Shown here one piece after another: positions 9,441-17,467 of a stretch of DNA of 64,000 nt. The stretch is from Gemmatimonadota bacterium (GTDB lineage Bacteria > Gemmatimonadota > Gemmatimonadetes > Longimicrobiales > Gaopeijiaceae): assembly GCA_022571515.1 (NCBI GenBank), contig JACZXQ010000009.1, positions 62,001 to 126,000 on the forward strand, in the 5' to 3' direction. Under the pieces are notes generated by a model. That model worked only from the letters and a program-made list of their open reading frames with translations. It was not told where the DNA came from and searched no databases. The position numbers and the translations under genes are program-made. Position 1 is the stretch's first letter, and every line of letters starts with the position of its first letter.

Positions 9441-12400
9441 CTAGCCTCCTACCGCTGGAATGAGCCTTCCAGGTGTCCAGGGGACACCGGCATCGTCCAA
9501 GGCGTTGAAGAACGCCGGCAGGCGTTCGGTCAGGATCTCGTTGATCCGTTTCACCTCGCGGTCCAGATGGACGGGCACACTCCTCAGGGCATCCATCTCC
9601 TGCCGTGTCGGCATCGCGGTGGCCCGATGCACGCCGGCGGCGGTCTGAAGTCTCCGTTGCACGGAGCGCGGCTCCTGGTCGGATGGGTCACCGCCGCCAC
9701 CGCCGCCACGACCCCCTCGGCCACCTCGGCCACCTCGGCCACCTCGGCCACGTAGCACGCGGATCACGTCACCGATATCATCACGGATGGCACCGGCCTG
9801 GTCCCTCAGCGGCTCAGGTGCGTCGATTTGGTCCATCGCATGCCTAGCCTGCGTCACCTGCTCCTGGATCGCGTCCGCGGCCCGGAGAGCCATCTGGTGC
9901 CGCGCGTTCAACCGCAGATGCCGCATGCGGACGTCGAACAATTCCTCGAGGTCGGCGTCGGTCAGCACGACGTTCCGGTCCTTCATCACGCGGAGCGGCC
10001 GCTCCAGGACGGTGGGGCCGTCCTGCCCTCCCGGAATGGTCAGGCGGGCCGAGTACGTCCCGGGAACAGCCGGCGCGCCGCCCTGTGCCGCGCCGCCACC
10101 CCGGCCGCCGCCACCACCACCGCCGCCACGGCCACCGGAACCACCGGCGCGGGCCGGAGGACCGGAGTAGGGAGCGTCGACGCGCAGATCCCAGCGCACG
10201 TGGTGGAAGCCGCCGCCTTTCGGTACCTCGAGCTTCCGAACCACGTCACCCGAGCGGCCGACGATTTCCAGCGTCGCATCGCCGTCGCTCGGAGCCTCGG
10301 GCATCAAGAAGGAGATCGACGCGCCCACGGGGGGATTGGGCGCTCGGTAGTTCCGGTCGGCCGACGTGCCGCTCGAACGCGACCTGTCGGGTCTGAAGGA
10401 CAGCGTCGGCGCGACCGGAAACAGGAACGGGACGCCGGAGTCCTTCGCCTCCGCGAGATACTCGAGCGGAAGGAGATCATCGATGAGGAAGAACCCCCGC
10501 CCGTGCGTCGCGATCGCGAGCGCGTTGTCGCGCGCATGCACCTTCATGTCGTGCACGGGCGCAGGCGGCATACCGTTCCGGATACGCGTCCAGGACGCGC
10601 CCCCGTCGATCGACACGAACGGGGCGATCTCGGTGCCCACGAACAACAACTTCGGGTTCCTCGGGTGCTCTTCGAACGCGCGCACGTTGCCGAAGTCGGG
10701 GAGGTTCGAGGCGATGTTCTCCCACGACCGGCCGTAGTCTTCGCTCCTGAGCACATAGGGCCGGAAGTCGTTGCTGCGGTGCCCATCGAACGTGGCGTAC
10801 AGCACGGCTTCGGCGTGCTTGGACCACCGGACCCTACTCACGTAGGTGGTGTCCGGTACGCCGGGGAAGCTCGTGCGCTTGGTCCAGGTCACACCCTCGT
10901 CCCTGGACACCGCGACCGTTCCGTCGTCCGAGCCCGTGACCAGCAGCCCCTGCGTGAGCGTCGAGACGTCGATCGTCGATATGTTGCTGAACACCGCGGT
11001 ACCCTGATGCCTCGAGACGGCGTCGTCGTCCGGGGTGGAGCCGAACATCGGCAGGTCGTCTCGGTCGATCGCCTGCGTCAGGTCCTCACCGAGCACTTGC
11101 CAGGAGTCACCACGGTCGGGGCTCTTGAAGAGGTGGTGCGCCGCGAAATAGATCGTGCGGTGGTCGAAGGGAGAGACCATGATCGGGGAGCTCCAATTGA
11201 AGCGGTACGATGGCTCACCCTCTCCCGGCTGCGGCCGTATGGGCTTGCTCTCCCCCGTGCGCCCGTCGAAGCGTGAGATATTCCCATTCTGCGACTCCAC
11301 GTACGCGATGTTGTGATCCGTGGGATCGATCGCCGCGTAGAACCCGTCTCCACCGGCCAGGCGGCGCCAGGCTGCGTTGGGAATGCCGAGCGAGGTACGC
11401 GTTCGGCTCGGACCGCCCCACGTGCTGTTGTCCTGGAGTCCGCCGTAGATCCCGAAGAACGGCTCCTGCATGTCGAGCCCCACCGTGTAGAACTGCGAGA
11501 TTGGCAGGTTGGGCGCGAAGTCCCAGGTCTCGCCGCGGTCGTACGACTGGTAGAGCCCCCCATCGTTCCCAAGGATGATGTGGTGCGAGTTTTCGGGGCT
11601 GATCCACATGGCGTGCTGATCTGCGTGGACGGAGTTTGCCGCCCGTTCGAAGGTCACGCCGCCGTCCTCAGACCGCTGTAGCCTCACGCCCAAATGGTAG
11701 ACGACCTCGGCGTCGTTCGGGTCCACACGAATCTGGCCGAAGTACCAGGGGATCGATGCGATGTCGCTCGTCTTGCGCCATACGTTTCCGCCGTCGTCGG
11801 TGCGGTAGACGCCCTGCTCACTGCCCTCGATGACCGCGTACAGCGTCTGCGGCTGCGACAGCGAGACGGCAAGCCCGATCCGGCCCATGTCCGACGTGGG
11901 TAGACCGTTGGTCAGTTCGGTCCAGGTGTCGCCACCGTCCGTCGACTTGTGGATCCCACTACCCGGGCCGCCGCCGATGTAGCTGTACGCGCGCCGCTGG
12001 CGCTGGAGCGTAGCCGCGTAGAGCACATCGGGATCCGTCGGGTCCATGACCAGATCCGTGACGCCGGTATGCTCATCGACCGAGAGGACGTTCTCCCAGG
12101 TCTCTCCGCCATCGGAGGTGCGGAAAAGCCCGCGCTCGCCGCCGGATGCCCAGAGAGGCCCGACGGCCGCCACGTAGACGATGTTCGGGTTCTCCGGATG
12201 GATCACGATACGGCCCACGTGTTGTGACGTGCGCAGGCCCATGTGCCGGAAGGACTCACCTCCGTCGACGGACTTGTAGACACCGTCTCCGTACGATGAA
12301 CTCCGCATATTCTGCGGCTCACCGCTGCCCACCCAGACGATGTTCGAGTTGGATGGCGCTACCGCGACAGCGCCCATGGAGCCCACGCCCGCATCGTCCA

Positions 12401-12719
12401 GGATCGGCGCCCAGGTCACTCCGCCACTCGTGGACTTCCACACACCGCCTGTCGCCGCAGCGATATAGATGACCGATCCGAGGCTTCCACCCCTCACCCC
12501 CGGGGACGAAGCCACGGCGATGTCTGCAACACGCCCGCTCATGACGGCCGGCCCGATGGAGCGCACCGAAATCGTGGCCACGAGGGCCGAGTCCGAAAGG
12601 TCTACGGGAGGCGTGTCTCCGGATCCGCCGCTCCCCCCCCTGCGTTGAGCCTCGGCGGGAAGCGCGAAGGCCGCAGAAACCACTAGGGTCGCGAGCAAGT
12701 GAGCAGACGTTCGACGCAT
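9441..12719 (-). CDS. Exported VPS10/BNR-repeat (sortilin-like) propeller protein
   Basis: 1092 residues from ATG 12719 (a second ATG at 12722; AGAGG lies 6 bases before the former). Signal peptide MRRTSAHLLATLVVSAAFALPAEAQ. Many BNR/Asp-box repeats are visible: SDGGETWENV, STDGGDTWTELTNG, SEDGGVTFERA, SYDRGETWDF, SRDEGVTWTK, SEDYGRSWENI, SIDGGASWTRI. This is the two-propeller VPS10-type arrangement seen in large secreted bacterial proteins annotated as glycosyl hydrolases; no sialidase active-site set is evident, so carbohydrate hydrolysis is unproven. Two Gly-rich blocks follow near the C-terminus (RAGGSGGRGGGGGG and a tandem RGG/GGR run). First gene of the minus-strand operon; the amidohydrolase trio starts 102 bases downstream. 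A paralogue lies at 54927-57884. Confidence 0.85.
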   Translation of the reverse strand: MRRTSAHLLATLVVSAAFALPAEAQRRGGSGGSGDTPPVDLSDSALVATISVRSIGPAVMSGRVADIAVASSPGVRGGSLGSVIYIAAATGGVWKSTSGGVTWAPILDDAGVGSMGAVAVAPSNSNIVWVGSGEPQNMRSSSYGDGVYKSVDGGESFRHMGLRTSQHVGRIVIHPENPNIVYVAAVGPLWASGGERGLFRTSDGGETWENVLSVDEHTGVTDLVMDPTDPDVLYAATLQRQRRAYSYIGGGPGSGIHKSTDGGDTWTELTNGLPTSDMGRIGLAVSLSQPQTLYAVIEGSEQGVYRTDDGGNVWRKTSDIASIPWYFGQIRVDPNDAEVVYHLGVRLQRSEDGGVTFERAANSVHADQHAMWISPENSHHIILGNDGGLYQSYDRGETWDFAPNLPISQFYTVGLDMQEPFFGIYGGLQDNSTWGGPSRTRTSLGIPNAAWRRLAGGDGFYAAIDPTDHNIAYVESQNGNISRFDGRTGESKPIRPQPGEGEPSYRFNWSSPIMVSPFDHRTIYFAAHHLFKSPDRGDSWQVLGEDLTQAIDRDDLPMFGSTPDDDAVSRHQGTAVFSNISTIDVSTLTQGLLVTGSDDGTVAVSRDEGVTWTKRTSFPGVPDTTYVSRVRWSKHAEAVLYATFDGHRSNDFRPYVLRSEDYGRSWENIASNLPDFGNVRAFEEHPRNPKLLFVGTEIAPFVSIDGGASWTRIRNGMPPAPVHDMKVHARDNALAIATHGRGFFLIDDLLPLEYLAEAKDSGVPFLFPVAPTLSFRPDRSRSSGTSADRNYRAPNPPVGASISFLMPEAPSDGDATLEIVGRSGDVVRKLEVPKGGGFHHVRWDLRVDAPYSGPPARAGGSGGRGGGGGGGGRGGGAAQGGAPAVPGTYSARLTIPGGQDGPTVLERPLRVMKDRNVVLTDADLEELFDVRMRHLRLNARHQMALRAADAIQEQVTQARHAMDQIDAPEPLRDQAGAIRDDIGDVIRVLRGRGGRGGRGGRGGRGGGGGGDPSDQEPRSVQRRLQTAAGVHRATAMPTRQEMDALRSVPVHLDREVKRINEILTERLPAFFNALDDAGVPWTPGRLIPAVGG

Positions 12720-12959
12720 CATGATCCTCTTGAGAAAGGGCCCAGATCCGGTCGCGGCGGCGCCCGGAACCTGCATCCTTCGGGAGAAGGGCCAGGCGCG
12801 CAAGAGTGCCCGCTTGCGAAGGTGGTGCCTGGGGGGCGAGATTGAGAGTACTGCCACGCCCTGTGGGCCGCATCGGGACCCCGCCCAACAGGGAGCAGGT
12901 TACACCGCTCTCATGACCCTTACCTAAGGGCACGCGGGTCGTCCGCGGCACGAGCGAAT

Positions 12960-13130
12960 GGCAGCGCGGTTCAGGATGGCCTCCGCAAGCGTTGCGGACG
13001 CCAAGCACGGTGCGCTGACGCCGTCACCGAACCGCAGCGAACGGTCGGCACTTCTCCGAGGAGGAGGCAATGCCACCCGGCCAGTTGTAGCCCGGGGCTG
13101 CTTTACGGCGGTCCCGGGCTTCGGTTTTTC
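12960..13130 (+). ncRNA. Candidate structured small RNA ending in a terminator
   Basis: In the 420-base gap between two minus-strand genes, the plus strand has a series of potential hairpins: GGC-c-TCCGCAA / TTGCGGA-c-GCC at 12978-13002 (7 perfect pairs plus an outer GGC/GCC), CGGTG/CACCG at about 13008-13029, ACCG/CGGT at about 13030-13045, and GGCA...TGCC enclosing CTCC/GGAG at 13047-13074, followed by a GC-rich hairpin with a T tract. No open frame with a ribosome site fits here. No known RNA family (tmRNA, 6S, SRP, RNase P, common riboswitches) is recognised and no promoter is clear. Pairing was done by eye. Confidence 0.3.
13089..13129 (+). terminator. Rho-independent terminator, plus strand
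   Basis: AGCCCGGG (13089-13096) pairs perfectly with CCCGGGCT (13113-13120) and is followed by TCGGTTTTT (13121-13129). The T tract lies on the plus-strand side only, although both neighbouring genes are on the minus strand, so it terminates a plus-strand transcript. Confidence 0.6.
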
Positions 13131-13139
13131 GCAGGCACC

Positions 13140-14210
13140 TCAACCCTGACCAGCCACCAGGTCGATGGCCTCCGCCACCAACGTCCACTGAAGCACCATC
13201 TGGTCACGGATGGGCATTGGCTGGAGCCCACTGGTCGCGATCTCCGCCTCGACCGAGGCGACCTCGTCGTCGGCTCCCGATCTGAGCACGGACACCCAGC
13301 GGTTGCGGCGCTCCAACCAGGCCTCGCGAACCGGATCGGGCGGGCCGAGCGTCTCGCCCACGCCCGGTGTGATGAAGAGGGGCATCTCGCTGACAACCGT
13401 CAGGCAGTCGCCACCGAAGGACCTCACCGTTTCCATGGAGCTCGGGCGGAAGCGGTCGGCGGTGGCTTCGTCGCCAAGCGCCAGAAAGTGCTCCCGCATG
13501 GCCTCGGAGTCCGGGCGGGTGCCGAACCCTCGCTCCAGCCGGTGGAAACCCTTCTCGCCGTGCCGCTCCACGTCGTGCAGCGTGTATCCGAGTCGTTGGG
13601 CCTGAGCGGCGCAGCGCGCCTTCAGCGGAGCACAGCGGTCGGCCCACGCCGCGTCGAGCAGAAAGAACGGTCCCGCCGACATGGCCATGCCATGGAGCGA
13701 CGCGTGCACGTCGAACGGTACGCCGGCGGAGCGCCACCAATCGTAGATCCCCCGATTCTCGGGTCGCGCCTCGTGGTCATCCACATCCCTCGGGAAGCAG
13801 AACTCCACGTCCTCGCCCGGAAGCTCCCGCATCATGTGGGTGAGGAAAGCCACCGGGTCGTACGCTGCTCCGGTGGCGCCCGCCACCGAACCCGCGAGCC
13901 CTCGCTCCCAGGTGTGGTTCACCAACTCTCCGTCCGGGTTGGCATGAGGGATGATCCACCACTCGCAGCGCTCGAGCAGAGGATGAGTTCCCGAGTCCAT
14001 GAAGTAGCAAGCGAGCCTGCGTAGGAGCGCCGGACCGACAGGCTCGTCCGAGTGGCATCCGGCGATGAGGCTCACACGGATCGGCCCGTCCCCGAAGATG
14101 AAGCCACGTACCTTGCGACCCTCCCGCGAGCGGCCGATCTCATCGCCATCTTCGGTCGAGACAGGAGCCGAGGCCAGGATCTCTTCGATCAATGTGGAAC
14201 CGTCGAACAT
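13140..14210 (-). CDS. M14-family carboxypeptidase-like protein (cytoplasmic type)
   Basis: 356 residues from ATG 14210, where the family-like opening (LIEEILAS...EIGRSREGRKVRG) begins; the upstream open frame overlaps the divergent transporter gene and is unlikely to be coding. Zinc motif GCHSDEPVGP gives H53 and E56; IPHANPDGE is the conserved Asn-Pro-Asp-Gly stretch; VHASLHGM gives the third ligand (about H173). No signal peptide, unlike the M14 protein at 2346-5276. It resembles the short succinylglutamate-desuccinylase/cytosolic carboxypeptidase branch of M14; a peptide or acyl-amino-acid substrate is likely. It diverges from the MFS gene with about 110 bases between the starts, so the promoters may overlap. 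Confidence 0.78.
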   Translation of the reverse strand: MFDGSTLIEEILASAPVSTEDGDEIGRSREGRKVRGFIFGDGPIRVSLIAGCHSDEPVGPALLRRLACYFMDSGTHPLLERCEWWIIPHANPDGELVNHTWERGLAGSVAGATGAAYDPVAFLTHMMRELPGEDVEFCFPRDVDDHEARPENRGIYDWWRSAGVPFDVHASLHGMAMSAGPFFLLDAAWADRCAPLKARCAAQAQRLGYTLHDVERHGEKGFHRLERGFGTRPDSEAMREHFLALGDEATADRFRPSSMETVRSFGGDCLTVVSEMPLFITPGVGETLGPPDPVREAWLERRNRWVSVLRSGADDEVASVEAEIATSGLQPMPIRDQMVLQWTLVAEAIDLVAGQG

Positions 14211-14319
14211 GAGCGAACCATCGGTGGGACGCCCTGGGCGAGCAAGTGCCAGGCCTGGACCGAAGGGTCCCTGAGGCGGCACTGTTGGTCCTGTGACCTC
14301 CTCCCACACCGGAACGAAC

Positions 14320-15570
14320 ATGCCCACGGGCGATCCGAAACCCAAAGGCCTCTCGCGCAACGTCTGGGTGCTCAGCGCCACGAGCTTCCTCACGGACATC
14401 TCCAGCGAGATGATCCAGAATGTGCTGCCCCTCTTCCTGTCGAACGTCCTGGGTGTGGGCACGGCGACGATCGGGCTGATCGAAGGGGTCGCGGCATCCA
14501 CAGCCAGCTTCCTCAAGGTCTACTTCGGGGCGCTCTCGGATCGCCTGCGCATGAGGAAGCGGTTCGTGGCGGGCGGCTACGCGCTTTCAGCCATCGCCAA
14601 GGCCGGGTTCTACTTCGCGAACAGCTGGGGCGTGGTGGCCGGCGTGCGCTGGGCGGAGCGCACCGGCAAGGGCATGCGTACCGCACCCCGCGATGCCATG
14701 CTCGCCGACTCCGTCGATCCCGGCCGGCGGGGGCTGGCGTTCGGCCTGCATCGAGGGGCCGACACCGCGGGCGCAGTCCTGGGCCTCCTGATCGCGATCG
14801 CCGTGGTGTCCGCCATACAGAAGAACGCCAGTCTCCTGGATGAGCAGACGTTCCGCGTGCTGGTCATGCTCGCTCTGATTCCAGCCGCCCTGGCGGTCAT
14901 TACCGTGACGTTGTGGGCGAAGGACGTGAAGGGCGCGACGTCCGGACCCCGTCCACGCATCAGCTTCCGAGGCCTCGGAAAGCGGTTCGGAGTCTTCCTC
15001 GCGATCTCGGCGCTGTTCGACCTCGGCAATTTTTCGGACGCATTCCTGGTGCTCCGCGCCCAGGAGCGTGGGCTCGGTGTAGTGGACCTGCTCTGGACGC
15101 TCTTCGCGTTCAACCTGGTCTACGCCATCGTCTCGACCCCCGCCGGCTCTCTCTCCGATCGATTCAATCGCAGGGTGGTCATAGGAACCGGGTGGATCCT
15201 GTACGCCGCCATCTACCTCGGCTTCGCGCTCGCCCAGACCCCGACCCACGTGGTCGCGCTCTACATGCTGTACGGCGCGCACTACGGACTCGTGGTCGGA
15301 ACCGGTAAGGCGTTCATCGCGGACCTGGTGGCTCCGGCCTCGCGCGGAACAGCCTATGGGGCCTACCATGCGACGCTCGGTATCATCGACCTGCCGGCCT
15401 CCCTGATCGCCGGTGTCTTGTGGCAGGGGGTTGGGGGATGGCAGGGTTTCGGGCCGTCGGCGCCCTTCTATTTCGGAGCGGGCACCGCGCTGCTTGCGGC
15501 CGTGCTTCTCTGGACTCTGGTCCGGGAGGAGGCTGATATCGAAGGAGCGGGGTCGCCCGCGGGCGGGTAG
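14320..15570 (+). CDS. MFS transporter
   Basis: 416 residues with about 12 hydrophobic helices. The first helix has the SFLTDISSEMIQNVLPLFL signature shared by a branch of uncharacterised MFS proteins, and the loop-2 motif GALSDRLRMRKRFV is the classic MFS G-x-L-S-D-R...R-K-x. A repeat of it (GSLSDRFNRRVVIG) opens the second half. ATG 14320 is preferred over the GTG at 14293 because GGAA precedes it at good spacing. Substrate unknown; drug or metabolite efflux is the usual guess. The next gene begins 82 bases downstream. Confidence 0.85.
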   Translation: MPTGDPKPKGLSRNVWVLSATSFLTDISSEMIQNVLPLFLSNVLGVGTATIGLIEGVAASTASFLKVYFGALSDRLRMRKRFVAGGYALSAIAKAGFYFANSWGVVAGVRWAERTGKGMRTAPRDAMLADSVDPGRRGLAFGLHRGADTAGAVLGLLIAIAVVSAIQKNASLLDEQTFRVLVMLALIPAALAVITVTLWAKDVKGATSGPRPRISFRGLGKRFGVFLAISALFDLGNFSDAFLVLRAQERGLGVVDLLWTLFAFNLVYAIVSTPAGSLSDRFNRRVVIGTGWILYAAIYLGFALAQTPTHVVALYMLYGAHYGLVVGTGKAFIADLVAPASRGTAYGAYHATLGIIDLPASLIAGVLWQGVGGWQGFGPSAPFYFGAGTALLAAVLLWTLVREEADIEGAGSPAGG

Positions 15571-15652
15571 GGCGACCCGAGCCCTGGCCCGGCGGCCTCG
15601 CCCGGCCCTATTCTTTCGGACACGTCCCAGACCTCTAGCCGGAGCAGGACCG

Positions 15653-17467
15653 ATGCGCCCAACGTCACCCCTGCGCCTCTCCTCCCTCACCGCGCTCGTG
15701 GCCTTGGCGGCTTGTGCCCAAGGTTCGGCGTCGACCGCCGAGGAGTTGCTTGCCGCGGTAGAGGCCGTCATCACCACAGAGGGGCTGGATCGCTTCGCGA
15801 GCGCGATCGTGCGCTACGAGCGACCCTCGGGAAGCCCGGGCGAGAACGCCGCCATCGACTCGATCGTGGCCGGGCTCCGGGAGGCGGGCGTGCCGGTCGA
15901 GGTGCACACCTTCGACACCTACGCCAGCGATCCCGTATCCGCCACGGTGGAAATCCCGGGTGCGGGCATCAGCTTCGAAGCGATCACGATGGCGTACTCC
16001 GGCGAGACCGACGGCCTGGTGGCCCGCTTGGTGGACATGGGCACCCTGCGGGATCTGCCCGGCCTCGAGGTGGGAACGGGGCAGCGGCTCGCGCTGGAAG
16101 GCGATCCCCGCTGGTACGGCAATGACGGCGCACCCGACCTCCGGGGCGCGATCGCGATGGTCGAAGGGCAACCCCGCAACGTGCCGACCGCGGTGCTGGC
16201 TCTCATGGGCGCCTCCGGGATCATCTTCGTCAACCCCGAGGAGCGTCTGAACGATCTGATCGTCACGTCCACCTGGGGCACACCGTCGCTCCAGACCTAC
16301 CAGCGCCTCCCGACCATCCCCACGGTACAGGTGGCCAAGAGCGCCGGTGACGCGCTGCGGGAGCGGATGACTCGGGGACCCACCAGAGTTCGCATCACCG
16401 CAGACGTCAACACGGGCCGCAAGCCGCTGCGCCTCGTCGTGGCCCGCATCGAAGCGCCCGACCCGGACGCGCCGTATGTGCTTCTCGGTGGACACATCGA
16501 TGGCTGGTACCACGGCGGAACGGACGAGGGCGCGGCGAACGCCGCGATGGTCGAGCTCGCGAAGGCGTTTCACCAGAACCGCCACATGATCCGGCGTGGC
16601 TTGGTGGTGGCATGGTGGCCCGGCCACAGCAACGCCCGCTACGCCGGGTCGACCTGGTTTGCCGACCACTTCTTCGAGGAGCTGCGGGACCGGGCCGTGG
16701 CCTACCTGAACATCGACGGCGTCGGCCAGATTGACGCCAAGCGCTTCAGCCTCTCATCGACGGCGGCGCTGCGGGGCCTGGGGCGTGAGGTGGTGCGGGC
16801 ACAGGCCGGGGAGGACGACATCCGCGGGGGCACTCCGGGCCGGAACTCGGACCAGGCGTTCAACGGCGTGGGCCTGCCCCTTTTGCAGTTCAACCATAGC
16901 CGCTTGGGGGAGGACGGGGGATACTGGTGGTGGCACACCCCCGATGACACCTACGACAAGATCGATTTCGAGATCCTGAAGACCGACGCCCGCCTCTACG
17001 CCGGGGCGCTGGCACGCCTCCTGGCGGATCCCGTCCTCCCGTTGGACCTGGTCGCCGAAGTCGAGGCGCTCGGCGTTCTTATTGAACGTCGGGCGGAGGG
17101 CTCCCGCGGCCATCTCGACCTCGACGAGGCCAGCGCCAGACAAGCGCGGCTGCTCGTCGCGGTTCGGGAGGTCCAGGACGCGCTGCCCGGCCACGAGGGG
17201 ACCGACATCGACCGCGCCCTGCTCCGTATCCTGCGCCCGCTGTACCGCGTCACCTACGATCCGGTGGACCCCTACCACCCGGACCCCGGCTTCGCGAACG
17301 GCCTGCTTCCCGGCCTTGCGCCCGTGTCGATCCTGGCGGAGGAGGATCCGGGAAGCGCCCGCTACCTGTTCGCCGAGACCACCCTGGTGCGCGAGCGCAA
17401 CCGTCTTCTCGAGGCGCTCGACCTGGCCACGGATGAGGCCATGCGGCTCTCGGCCCGCCTCCGTTAG
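15653..17467 (+). CDS. M28-family peptidase-like lipoprotein with altered catalytic Glu motif
   Basis: 604 residues. Lipoprotein signal with lipobox LAAC (C21). A protease-associated-like insertion is at about 105-225. M28 zinc residues are recognisable: GGHIDGW (H281), TDEGAANA (D291), YLNIDGVGQ and a late HTPDDTYDKID. The usual Glu-Glu stretch after the strand (xxxDGEExGLxGS) is replaced by AWWPGHSNARYAGSTWFAD (320-338), so catalytic E and one zinc ligand appear missing. I recall the WWPGHS form as occurring in some M28 homologues, hence perhaps a distinct subgroup. ATG 15653 has GGAG 8-9 bases upstream; the frame extending to 15413 overlaps the transporter gene. The next gene starts immediately after the stop (TAGATG). 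Confidence 0.78.
   Translation: MRPTSPLRLSSLTALVALAACAQGSASTAEELLAAVEAVITTEGLDRFASAIVRYERPSGSPGENAAIDSIVAGLREAGVPVEVHTFDTYASDPVSATVEIPGAGISFEAITMAYSGETDGLVARLVDMGTLRDLPGLEVGTGQRLALEGDPRWYGNDGAPDLRGAIAMVEGQPRNVPTAVLALMGASGIIFVNPEERLNDLIVTSTWGTPSLQTYQRLPTIPTVQVAKSAGDALRERMTRGPTRVRITADVNTGRKPLRLVVARIEAPDPDAPYVLLGGHIDGWYHGGTDEGAANAAMVELAKAFHQNRHMIRRGLVVAWWPGHSNARYAGSTWFADHFFEELRDRAVAYLNIDGVGQIDAKRFSLSSTAALRGLGREVVRAQAGEDDIRGGTPGRNSDQAFNGVGLPLLQFNHSRLGEDGGYWWWHTPDDTYDKIDFEILKTDARLYAGALARLLADPVLPLDLVAEVEALGVLIERRAEGSRGHLDLDEASARQARLLVAVREVQDALPGHEGTDIDRALLRILRPLYRVTYDPVDPYHPDPGFANGLLPGLAPVSILAEEDPGSARYLFAETTLVRERNRLLEALDLATDEAMRLSARLR

Noticed and set aside
9708-9755. Nine-base tandem repeat (CCACCTCGG)
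   Set aside because: Encodes the RGG/GGR run of the VPS10-like protein; spacing and context do not fit a CRISPR or regulatory array.
14211-14516. N-terminal extension of the short M14 peptidase
   Set aside because: It overlaps the divergent MFS gene and has no domain character; the family match begins at the ATG at 14210.
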